From positions 4,898,001-4,962,000 of the forward strand of contig JASJZC010000002.1 in the NCBI GenBank assembly GCA_037178855.1: 64,000 nt of DNA, read 5' to 3'. A program made the translations under genes and the position numbers. Under the pieces are notes generated by a model. It was given only the letters and a program-made list of their open reading frames with translations. It had not been told where the DNA came from and did no database searches. The DNA comes from Oscheius sp. JU75 (taxonomy: Eukaryota; Nematoda; Chromadorea; Rhabditida; Rhabditidae). Shown piece after piece: positions 11,848 through 22,276 of this stretch (position 1 is the stretch's first letter; each line of letters opens with the position of its first letter).

Positions 11848-13431
11848 ATGGAAAGCGTTACCATTGCAGATCAACAAGTCTTGGTTTATGAAGAGAGTCC
11901 AGATGTGGACAGGATTTCGAAAGATATAGCAGAGGATCAGGATCAAAAGGTAGTCTTTGTTATCAAACTACATACCATTAAGTCTCACAGGGAATCGAGG
12001 ATGCTTTCATGGTGTACAACTTGGATGAGGCTTACGAGCGGTACAAGGAGTGGAAGACACGACTTCCGATGGTGCAGGTACTGTCTCATTCTTGGTACAA
12101 TAACAACCTTTAGGTTTCAGCCTTTTTATGCTGTAAAATGCAATCCAGACCCGGTTCTTCTACGTCACTTCGCAGCTCTGAATACTGGATTCGACTGTGC
12201 AAGTCAGGAAGAGATTAGTCAGATTTTGTCTCTTGGAGTGAGGCCGGACAGGATTGTCTATTCGAACACGTGCAAGAGTCCAAAATCGCTAGAGTTTGTC
12301 CATCGGAAGAAGGTATGTGTGTTCTAAAAAGATATATTATGGATGTTCAGGTTCAATTGACCATCTTTGATAACCTCGAGGAATTGGAGAAGATTGCAAA
12401 ATACCATCCGAATGCCGAGTAAGCAACCCTTTGACCCAACTTTCCTATTTCAGAGTCCTTCTGCGCGTGAACATTATTGAGACAATAGAGATATCGACTC
12501 TGACAATGTTCAGTCGAAAGTTTGGAGCCCATCCAACTGAAACAGCTCCAAAATTGTTAGAAGATGCAAAGAGGCTGAATGTTAATGTTGTCGGAATTAG
12601 GTATTCAGGATATGTGCTAGTGATTCAAGTATTCAGTTTCCATGCTGGAAGGAGTCACGGCTACGAAGACACCTTACTGCAACGTAGAGCTATTGAACAA
12701 GCGGTCACTCTCTTCCAAAAGGGTCAGTTAGGGAAAGAACTAGTTTTGAACCTATTTTACAGGCGATGAACTTGGCTTTAAAATGAGTGTTCTCAATATT
12801 GGCGGTGGTTTTCCAACAGGACAAAAATCTGATACACAGAGTTTTGAGAAAGTTAGTCCTCTAGAGGTTCGAACAACCAGTAATAAGATTGCAGGTATCC
12901 ACTGCAGTGGACAAAGCTCTAAAAGAGTCATTCCCGATGAATCCTCCGCGATTCATTGCTGAACCGGGAAGATTCTTCGCAGCGACCGTAGTCACTCTCA
13001 TCACAAAGATCATCAGTGCTTATAAGGTCAACGCGACCGAAGTTACAGAGGATTGTAGGTTTTTTTGATTCACGGATACCTCTTCTACAGATAAAGATAG
13101 AGAGAAGACTGGCATGATGTACTATATCAACGACAGTTTGTACGGCTCATTTATCTGTAGGGCATTCAATCATGCCAAGCCTGTTGGAGAACCTCTTCAT
13201 GAGAAGAAGAGCGAACTGCTTCCAACCACGATCTGGGGACCAACTTGTAATGGATCAGATCTTATCGAGGACAAGAAATTGATGAGACGACTGGAGTTGG
13301 GCGACTGGATGAAGTACCCGCTTATGGGAGCCTATACTTCGACTGCGGCCAGTACTTTCAACGGATTTTCACGTCCTCGAAATTTCTATGTGATTGGGAA
13401 AGAGACATATGAAAAGATCTTTGGTGAATAA
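11848..13431 (+). CDS. ODC1: Ornithine-decarboxylase-like protein (group IV PLP decarboxylase fold)
   Basis: Ornithine decarboxylase makes putrescine, the entry step to polyamines, as a PLP-dependent cytosolic homodimer. The N-terminal domain has FYAVKCNPDPVLLRHFAALN, whose lysine is the PLP Schiff-base residue (K69 in mouse), then GFDCASQEEI, RIVYSNTCKSP, MFSRKFGA and GISFHAGRSHG, with the ring-stacking histidine. It continues with NIGGGFP and FIAEPGRFFAA. The C-terminal domain has MYYINDSLYGSF (mouse D332 equivalent kept), IWGPTCNGSD (C360 equivalent kept), LGDWM, MGAYT and STFNGF. About eight introns. The PLP-phosphate loop (family VGSG) reads AGRS, and the residue after the catalytic cysteine is N where classical ODC has D361. 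The protein stops about 60 residues before the C-terminus of mammalian ODC, so no PEST degron is present. It could be a true ODC, a decarboxylase with shifted specificity, or an antizyme-inhibitor-like paralogue. AATAAA overlaps the stop codon. Confidence 0.88.
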
Positions 13432-13433
13432 AT

Positions 13434-13734
13434 CTAGTACTTGTATCGTTTGGTTGGGAGACAGTCCGGAATGTTTAGCATCTCGTCATTTTCCTCATTC
13501 TCCATCCCCTCAGTCATCCTAAAGGGCTGCTCCAGATACCTCGACTTGGTCATCTTGCCTAACAGCTGTGAAGATGTGATGGTTTGGGGATAGAGGAGTA
13601 GAGAGAGATAAATGGGAAACATGTGCTCATTTTGGAAAATAGGAAAAATTGATAGAATGATGAACACATTCGAAAATACTAGACAAAATGACGTAAACCC
13701 ATACTTCCCTTTCGCAGTGACCGCTCTCTGACAT
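13434..13734 (-). CDS. Possible small two-exon gene, tail-to-tail with the ODC-like gene
   Basis: On the minus strand, a 10-codon exon starting at 13734 (MSESGHCERE) ends at a GTATGG donor. A clear acceptor (CACATCTTCACAG) at about 13570 opens an in-phase 43-codon exon beginning LLGKMTKSRYLEQPF and ending CLPTKRYKY before the stop at 13434. The phases match and the intron is about 135 bp. The stop codon lies 2 nt from the end of the ODC-like coding region. The protein is acidic in the middle, has no recognised domain, and I do not know a function. It could instead be a 3'-UTR exon of the neighbouring EF-hand gene. Confidence 0.28.
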
Positions 13735-13782
13735 GCTCTCTCTGTTATTCACTCCCTCTCTTCAAACGTCTCTTCGCATGGT

Positions 13783-14765
13783 TTATTGCGACCCGCCAGC
13801 TGCTTTCAGATCATTGACCGTCTTCAAGATCACTTCGTTACGATGATGTTCCATCTCCCTCTCGATGTCGTAAACTGTTAAAAAGCCATCTCCATCCGCG
13901 TCCATCTGAATGAACTTCTCTCGAGCATATCGTTTCAGAAGAGGAGTTGGAGGATCAATATGCTCGTCGCTACTCTGAATCTGATTTTGCGACGTGGTGC
14001 AAGGTCTTTACCTTTGTTCTGTAAATACTACCAGTCGGCAGACCGAGGCTGTTACTAGCCCCATTCTTCCTCGCTTTCAAGGCAAAGACGCATCTCATGT
14101 ACTCGTAAAAAGCCACCTCGCTCACCAGTTCCTACAATATACTGAGATTTCAATCCCAAAAAGTACCGTACCTTCTCATCGGGACCCATGAGACCAAATG
14201 CAAACTGAGCCGTGGTGGAAGTGCCCTGTTCCATGGCATACCTGGACGTCCGACCACTTTCTGTCAGTTCCCAAAGACTTAGGACCAGGTCCTAAAAGCT
14301 ATTGTCACAGAGAAAGAGAGAAAGAGAAACGGAACTAGAAGCTCACTTACTTTAAAGAGAAGTTTGTCAGTTCCTTTGTCTTTCAGGATTGCCTTGTAAA
14401 ATCTGTCTGCGAAACGATCATCGGCAGAACAGGGAAAGAGTAGTCTGACAACTTGACGCCATTGAAGTTCTGACATTCTGCCATTGGACGAGTGCTAAAC
14501 GTACAGGCAATGTATTTTCTGAGAAAGAAAGAACCTGTTTGAAGTGTCTGTACATAAACATGAGCCATTTCCTATCGAAACCCGTACATTTGACCAGTTC
14601 TTCGAGAGACGGAGGCCGGGTACTAAAGGGATCTTCCAGGTCCTCGACGTCTTCTTCCACTTCTGAGATATAATTTATCAACTTGTTCGTGGTAAGACCT
14701 TATTGCTCGGAATACTCGACTCCTAACTAAAAATCACCTCTTTTCTTGAACGATAAACTATCCAT
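13783..14765 (-). CDS. KChIP/neuronal-calcium-sensor-like EF-hand protein with one intact EF-hand
   Basis: NCS and KChIP proteins bind calcium through EF-hands 2-4 and regulate channels or receptors at membranes. The family opening is visible: PPSLEELVKCTGF, then WLMFMYRHFKQ, which corresponds to the LYRGFKNECP block of KChIPs. EF1 is degenerate, as usual. The EF2 region (FYKAILKDKGTDKLLFKDLV) and the EF3 region (YEYMRCVFALKARKNG) lack the acidic calcium-ligand pattern. EF4 is canonical, DADGDGFLTVYD, near the C-terminus (about 13855-13900). The start at 14765 gives MDSLSFKKRE, with no glycine at position 2, so there is no N-myristoylation signal. A GTTCAG acceptor lies 8 nt before the ATG. 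Length is about 215 residues in six or seven exons, typical of the family. The target is unknown. Confidence 0.68.
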
Positions 14766-17143
14766 GTTGCTTCTGAACGGCAGTTTAGAGAGCAGAAAGA
14801 ACATTATGAGATGGCGGCGGGTTGGAGAGAGATAGATAGTCGAGGAGATGGATTTCAGGAAATCAGCCCAACGGACCATTAAGCCGAAGAATAAACACCA
14901 ATTTTTGAAGGAAATGGCAGAAGAAATTATAATCGCATTACTTTAGTCGAAGAGTGAACAAAGCTGTAATTATACGGGACTGCTGTAGACAGCCTGGATG
15001 ACGAGAAGGCTCCAGTATAAAAAATTGCAGAGAGCCCGTATATCTTCACGCTGTTATTAGTGTGTAGCAGGGGTCCGCCTGGGCGCTGACAGAAGGTGGG
15101 AAGAGGGGCAAAACAACTGCGAAAATGCATAAGAGTAGCAGGCGAGTAGTAAACAGTGAAAGCAGGGGAGAGAACCGAAACCTCTTGGTTTACTAGGACT
15201 TTGACTGAGTCTATTCTAGAAAAGACAAGGTCTTTGTGTTTCTTACTGCAGCCCTGAGAACAAAGACTGGGAGAGCTGAGAATTTCCCAGAGAGAGCCAA
15301 TCCTCCGAATAGCAAATGGGCCTAAATGAAAGCGGGGGGAAGGGGAGATAATCGGTTAAAAGCAATTCAATTAATTTTTGCAGAGTCGTAAGTGATACAG
15401 CCATCTTTTTGATTGTTTAGCACTATGGAAGTTCGACTTTTGCTACTCTATGTTATTAGAAGAGAAAACTGACCATCCTCGTAGAAGCAGATGAAGAATT
15501 GGAGACGGCGAAACGTCCAATAGAGGCTGCGAAGGAAGCGGTTCTTGAACGGTGGCTGCTGGCCAAAGTGCCTGAAACATGACATTCTCAATACTCTGGC
15601 AACGGGTTCTATTCCTAACCCCCACTCCCGGAGTCTGTTTCTTTTGGAGAAAGAGAGAGGGAGAGAGAGAGAGAGAGAGAGCCACACGGTATCTCAGTGT
15701 CTCAACTACTAGACCTTCTAAAATACTCAACTCTTGCATCGTTGGAACGTAGTCTGTTGTGAAGTGGTCGCCGTGCATGTCATGTCGAAGCCGAAACCCC
15801 GGAGGAACTAATTTGCCTGTGGGAACTAGATAAACAGAATAGACAGAAGGATATTGATTCCAGCAGAAAGAGCCGCTGGATTAGTGAGAGAGACAGCAAT
15901 ATTGTAGCCTATCTAATCTCAGGAGCAGAAATGCTTTTTTGATGGAAAGATTGACGCAAGGGGCGAAAGAAGGGTAGACTAGAGGCTTTAATTAAAGCGG
16001 ACCATCTGAGGGTCAAAAAATGACTAGGCAGTCGAGCGCAACTCATCTACATTAATTGAAGCGTCAGAGCTCGGCCAGGATTAGGTGACGGGATCCTCGG
16101 GACTTGTGACGTTGAGAGCTTTGTTTAGAGATAAAGATCTGAACAGTTGCATGTTGGGAACTCTTTACAGTACTCCAAATGATACAATGCAGTCCTTATA
16201 AATAGCGAGATACCAACAGAAAGATGCCAAAATAGGATGAAAGAAAAATGAGAGCCGATAAATGTTGCCACTGGATGTGTCCAACAAATTAGCATGATTA
16301 CTTGAAGCTCGCTAATGAGGTAGTTACTATGCGTGAGTTTCCTATTACCAGTTCATTATTCTTCCCAACTAACTTCACTCTAACCTCAGTCTCGGAGCGA
16401 GAGAAGGACGGGGCGGCAGCGAATATTGACTGCCTATCTTACAATCTGCAGCTAATTAAAAATGTCGGCCTTCAAACTCGAAAGAACTCACCGTTCGAGA
16501 AGTTTCTGTCGCTGGCTCTGTGTCCTCCTCGGACTCCTTTTGTTGTCACGACGCATGGAGCGTCTGAAGGTGCGAAGACGTACAACAGCCCACATATCTG
16601 CATAATAGGCCAATTTATAGTAATTGGGAAGAGAGTCAGGCTTGAAAAAGAGAGCGAGAGTAGTACTCGAGTATAATCGATGGTGCAGGAGAGATATCAG
16701 CTGAGGAGGCAATTATGTGCATCCGATAAGTCTGTCTCCGAAAAGTGGAAAGAAGTCTAATCCAATCCGACCCGAGGAGGCAAGAGAAGAAATGACAGAA
16801 GACATCTGGAAACCGGGAGCTATAAAAGTCGGATCATGACCTATAGAACCCGAAGGGGAGAGAAAATCTGGGACTGAGATCGGGTTTCCGGTTGCAGGAC
16901 TGGGCTTCCCTCAATCCGTTCAATTAGGGGCTCCCGGGAATATGTTTTGTTACGAGTTCTGCTGTTGACATGTGACGATGATGAGGAAACGATGAAGCCA
17001 TGTATGGGAGGGAGTCGGTTGCTACAATTGCATTTCAGTCTCGAGAGATGTGTTTGGCCAAGCTATATTAGCGCCTACTCTATTAGATGCGAGTAGATTG
17101 ACAGAGACTCCTCTTCTGATTCAAACTTTCTAACAAGTACAGT
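14766..17143. other. Long non-coding interval
   Basis: About 2.4 kb with no supported gene. It holds a GA microsatellite near 15652-15681. Open frames on the minus strand around 15443-15778 are partly made of the microsatellite translated as Ser-Leu repeats. One acceptor-to-donor stretch on the minus strand (about 15474-15575) could be an exon, but nothing joins to it. Confidence 0.5.
15652..15681. repeat. (GA)n dinucleotide microsatellite
   Basis: Simple alternating GA run of about 30 bp, seen directly. It makes overlapping minus-strand frames look open. Confidence 0.9.
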
Positions 17144-18147
17144 TTATCGATATGGATACTCGAAGCCAAAAGGCGGCGGAACAGTCCACCGACTGTAAGT
17201 GGGAATGTACTGTTGCGGATAGTAAACAGGAGGAAGAGGCTCCGGAGGGGGAGTAGTCTGTTGTGTCTTCTCGAAAATGACCCACGGAGCAACAATGGGT
17301 GTCAGAAGGCCGGCAACAACCCTTGAAAGTCTCTGAAAACGGATCACATGAGCCTATCAACCCGAAAGCAACCTTTTTCACGCTGGGAAGTCGTACACGG
17401 AGACCGGCACGAAGACGAGCGGCAATACGACTCACCTGAAACGAGGGGATTAGTTTTTGTGTAGAGACAGAAACTGGTTGCATAACATGTGTCGAGAGGT
17501 TTGGATTCTGACCCAGAAACCCTCTTTGGAGGAAGTACCCAAATCAGAGGTCAAATCCTAGTCGAAGTTATAAGATTCCTTGACCTTGGACTCGAGACTC
17601 TCGACTGACCCAGACAATTGTGACTTGGTTTCTCTGATTGGATTTAGCCTATACATGGCTTTGAGGATGAGTACATACCTCCTGAATGTAGAAAACAGAT
17701 GACAAACAGTTTGTAAGATTCCGACCGTCACGTGCTTTACCTCCCAACCTCTCCAAGTTTATCAGCCCGTGACCCCTGCGAAATTATGTCTATGTTTACG
17801 ATACCTCCTAAAGTGGGTTTGGATTTTTTTGAACAGTTGTTAACAGGATCACTTTAAAATTCACCTTGAACAGAAGGAGAGGCTCTCCATTCTCGATGAC
17901 TTCTTGGTGGAGCTGGACAAATTCGAGGAAGAAGGTGATCAAGTCGATTCGGAGCTGAAGCGTCTCTTTATTGGTCATTCAGTTTACGACCAGGTGTCCA
18001 TAACAAAGTACTGACCTCTTTCGTGAGCTTCTTAGCAGTTTTAGCCTTCGCCACCAGCTCCAGCGACTTTTCATCGAGTTCCTCGACTCTCTCGCTCAGA
18101 GTAAAAGAGAGTACTGTTGGCACAAAGAGTAGGAATATGGGTGACAT
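17144..18147 (-). CDS. Orphan secreted protein with basic middle and Pro/Tyr-rich tail
   Basis: I do not recognise this protein. Four to five exons can be joined with consistent phase. The first begins MSPIFLLFVPTVLSFTLSE, a short signal peptide with likely cleavage after VLS, and continues into a charged helix (ELVAKAKTAKKLTKE). The second is TLQLRIDLITFFLEF and on to EPLLLFK. The third is arginine-rich (VSRIAARLRAGLRVRLPS). The last is RLSRVVAGLLTPIVAPWVIF followed by a Pro/Tyr-rich tail (PPVYYPQQYIPTYSRW, PPFGFEYPYR). Total is about 150 residues. A CTTCTAG acceptor is 2 nt before the ATG. It lies 206 bp downstream of ERMP1 on the same strand, so it may be co-transcribed with it. The Pro/Tyr tail recalls extracellular structural proteins, but no function is claimed. 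Confidence 0.6.
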
Positions 18148-18352
18148 TTCTAGAAGAGGTTTTGTGAAAAGATGAGTGGTTTAGCGGGAAAGGGGCTAAG
18201 CGGTTCGAGCCCTGGCCTCCAACCCTCAAAAAAGAGAAAGTCTAGTAGGCGGCCGCCTACTCGTAAAACGGAAGATTAGCGACACAGAGGCGGCCAATAC
18301 CAGAATAGTTTACTTTTCGAACATAGAACACAACAATACCCATATTCGTTCT

Positions 18353-21300
18353 TCACCTAACATATTGATAAATCAGATCTACATTCCACGCACTGGCTGT
18401 TATTGCCCAGTTGTTGTCTTTCTCTCTCTGGGTGGCTATCGTCTTCAGAATCTCCTTCAACGAAGCACTTTGCATGACTGGACCGTGGAGATAATGACTA
18501 GCTGCTCCTATCAAGAGCCGGGGAAGAGTCTTTTGAAACTGAAACACCGTAGTCTCCCTGTCTCTCAGCTCTTACCGGTCCTTCCATCGTGACTTCAAAG
18601 TTCCAGGTGGCACAATCAGCACCGCTACAAGTCAGATAAAGAAAAATGTGATCATCCCGTTTAGCTCCGGCAGAGATGGAACAGTTGGTAATCTTCCAGC
18701 CGTTCTGACCGATCAAGTAGACAGACATTTGACCGCTTCCTGGAAACATTTTGGAGAGTTTCGCTGGCTGTTACCAATGAATTGAAGAGAGTATTTGACT
18801 CCTTCAGGTGTTTCGTCTGTTCTCAAGACTGTCAGCTTCGTCTCTTTCGGGAACTTCAAAATTTCAGCGGCGTATTTAAATCGGATGTGTCTATCCAGCT
18901 GGATTCGATGTCTTGTTGGAAAGTAAAACGGTATTTCACAGTAAGGATCGTCGTAGACACACGACAATGGGGCGAAATCTGGAAAACTCTTTGAAGTACA
19001 GACAAAAAAGCTCACCGTTCTCCCTGTTCACGAAAGGAATGTCCTCAGCTCCTCTGTTGTCATGAGATATAGCATAGATCACAGTATCGTTCGTTTTGAT
19101 AGACCCGTCTTCATTTCGGAACAGACGATTGGTATGCTGGAAAAGTTTTGCATCTCTTATACATAAAGCGTACGAAGAATTGTGTCCTCTTCGTCGTAGG
19201 ATATCTGTCAGTGAATTTGTAGGGACCTCCATTGATCGTCGCAACAATGTAGATCAGAACAGTTAAGGTCATAAAGACTCCAATTAGCATTGCTGAAGAA
19301 CAGATTTCGACAATCGGAAGACAACAAACCAATGTAGGAACCAAAACCTTTCTCAGAGCTTTCTCGAACGGACCGGGATCGAATGAGTATAGGGAGCTGA
19401 ACAACATTCGGTTCAAATACTCCTGAGAACTCACGAGATTAAGGACAATAAAGAAGGTGGAGAAGGCAACAAATGAGGCAACGACTGGTTCCGGGTTCCC
19501 GGAAGTTCTTCCCATGATCGGAATGAAGATGGACAGAAGCATCTCGGAGGTGTAGATAATCATTGCTATCCCGGGAAATGAGAAGATAACATGGATCAGA
19601 AGATTCACCCAGCCTTCTGAAATATTGCGTTGCTTAACATTGAAGTAACGTCTACCAGTTTCTGGTAGAAGATGTCGGAACAAGGGCAGCGTGAGGAGAA
19701 CAAAAAGGAATCCACTGGCAATGTCGTAGTAGGTAAAAATGGCTAGAATCACTGAGAGTACACATGAGTGGACGAGTTCCACTTCTTTCGCCATTGTCTC
19801 CTTGTTTCGTTTACTCAACCCAGCTACCAAGAAGGTTTGCGTCGAGGAACCAACCCAAGCGACTGGCAGACCATAGATAACCGGAGCTACCCAGTGGTTA
19901 CTGTACCAGGCCAGTACACCCAGGAAATAAGAGCTCAGTTTCACCATCCTGAGGATCTTTTCAAAGGAATATAGGCTGACTTACACGTAAGTCATAGTGA
20001 ACATTGAGGCAAGAACAGCTACGTAGTTGAAGAGGGCTCGGAATGACTTCGGGCCTGTAATTTGGGGATCAGGGGAGTCCTACTGTCTATCGCTACCTAC
20101 CGCTGACTGTGAATCCTATTGTAAAAATGATGATGGCGATGCTGATGACATGAGCGATTTGGATAGAGTAGACGACAACGAAGAGTCCTAAACTTAAAAT
20201 TTTTTTGATGTAGAGAAACTCGGTTACCGAGGAAGTCGAAGAAGACAATCTTCCCAGCATCGTATTCTGCCGGTTTCTCGAGATAAGGAGATGCCAGAAG
20301 ATGACACAAAGTCGAGTAAACGTTCTCTCCTAAAACACTTAATTCTATGATTTAAAGACAATCCGTACCTGCTCTTTGCAGCGATCCATTTGTGATTCTT
20401 TTCTCCTCATCGAACTCAGTGTGCCACCAGTAGCCGTTTTGCACAAAGGCTAAATCGAGACCAGGAACTTTACCGTAGTCACGAAAAACTCGGAAATCTG
20501 TAAAAAAAAAACTTTCTGAGAGCCAGGATTTGGAATTCTATTGGGGACAAGAATGGACTAATGGCGACAAAGAACACGCTGGGGTAGCTGGCATAATCGA
20601 AATACTGAGTGTGCGATCAAGAAGATTGTTGGCAATGCACGGACAACTCGACGATCGCCAGATTGCTTTCGAATAAAATCCCCACCCTAGAACAATGATC
20701 TGTTATTTTTTTTAGTTATTATTGTGGATATTTAGTAGTTCTTTACATGAACGTTTTATTTAGTCTCTTCGACCCCTCATTCAAGCAGAGGAGTATCTCC
20801 GTCTGCTACATCGCCCAGTTGAATTATTCCTAGTCAACTTGTCCTCTCTCCCAGTAAACAGTAAATATACAGCAAACGTATGAAAGTCAAACCTGTGTCT
20901 CCCGGGTAGACTCCACTTTGGAAGACTTCTTGTCCAATGACACTACAGTGCGGATGGATTGCTGCCTCAAGATATGAGTTCAAGAGCCATTGATTGGAGG
21001 GACCGGCCTGGAACAGAAGTTCTCTTCCGCCACTCCCGCTGGCTTCCAGATTGATGAATGCTCGGACAGAATGTCTCCAATTATGTTGAGTAATGAAACC
21101 GTGAGCAGCCTAAAGAGTTTCTCAACTTTTACAGGGTACAGTGTACCTGTAGACTAGACTCCTCAGCTCCATTGAAGAGAAAGATCACGTCGTGATGAAG
21201 TTTTTCAGGGTGGGAGGAGAGAAGTCTCATCAGTTCGAGCATCAAGGCACATGAGATCAGATCGTCCGAACCTCCGCTACTGATAGGCCAGCTGTCGTAG

Positions 21301-21943
21301 TGACAATTCAGCAGTACAGCTATGCTCTCGGGCTTGCCTTCCTGTTTTCGGCCAAGTCTTGCAATCACGTTGGACACCTCAAGTGATCTAATGGATCTCT
21401 CTGTATCCAACTTACATTCTTGTAACAAATAGTGAACCCATCACAGTCAAACTCTGGGATATCAAAGCAGCCAGTTGGATTCTGAGTTGCTACTTGAAAG
21501 TTGACAGCCTCATCTGCACTCGACTGAATCACTCTAGAAACGTCTGACTTTCAGAAGAACGGTACATTTCTTACTTGACTTCCTTCAGAATCCTGTTTCT
21601 CGTCAGTTCTTCACAGGCATACGATCCTGCTGGTTTTGGTCCATAGTCACTGAGTTCCCGCAATAGACTACGCGCTCTCACCTCCGAGAACTGAGAGTTG
21701 TCTGGAACTACATGTACTTTCTCAGAACAATACTGTACCTTGAGTGACCTCTTTTGGTTCAGGCAAGCACTGATGGAAATGACTGACTGTTCCGACTAAC
21801 ACAAAGACGAGAAAAGCTATTAGGGTCCAGTGCTCTCGGCCGAACTCTCCTTCCTCGAAATTTTTGTCTTTTTCGGGGAGAAGAAAGTCATTTGGGGCGG
21901 AGAGATTGTGATCTGGACGTCTTCGACGAACCGTCGAAGACAT
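18353..21943 (-). CDS. ERMP1: Endoplasmic reticulum metallopeptidase 1 (M28 peptidase, multi-pass)
   Basis: ERMP1 (Fxna) is a zinc M28 aminopeptidase-like enzyme facing the ER lumen, anchored by one N-terminal and several C-terminal membrane spans. The N-terminus ([14 protein letters not shown]) is cytosolic, followed by TM1 ([17 protein letters not shown]). The catalytic block has zinc-ligand motifs [18 protein letters not shown] and [12 protein letters not shown], then [38 protein letters not shown], a KVPGLDLAF segment and [10 protein letters not shown], which supplies the last zinc histidine. About nine hydrophobic segments follow between 20300 and 19100, and the C-terminal domain ends at [10 protein letters not shown]. 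Length is about 900 residues, close to the human protein. A GTTTAG acceptor is 2 nt before the start. All metal-binding motifs appear intact, so it is probably active. Exon joins are approximate. Confidence 0.93.
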
Positions 21944-22276
21944 TTCTAAACTTTTTGTTTGTTTATATGAGATTCTGGGAAGAGGGAATGGTCTTTAAAA
22001 CTGAAAATATCGTTCATATCCAGGGACCCTGCCATTCATTGTTATATTTTCAATAGTCGATCAAATCACTGAAAACCATTCTTTTTACAAGTTTTCTTCG
22101 TTAGTTGATCTTTTAAAAAATGTACTTGAATTTGAAGCAGACCCTGTAGACCAAACGGAGATTTGCGTACAAGATAGTTTAAGTATTGAGATCCATTTTA
22201 TATGGAAATATCGTTTGAAAATCTGCATATTAACAAAAAGGTTCAAGAGTATCAGAGGTAGAACAAAAGGTAAGAT

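Noticed and set aside
15474-15575. Possible minus-strand exon between an acceptor and a GTCAGT donor
   Set aside because: Reads like protein in one frame but has no neighbouring exons to join, and does not match the N-terminus of the EF-hand gene downstream.
15443-15778. Overlapping minus-strand frames rich in Ser-Leu repeats
   Set aside because: They are produced by translating the GA microsatellite. No start context, domain or joinable exons.
18180-18215. tRNA-like B-box GGTTCGAGCCC with an A-box-like stretch just upstream
   Set aside because: The spacing between the two boxes is far too short and no acceptor or anticodon stems can be paired, so it is not a tRNA gene. A SINE fragment could not be shown.
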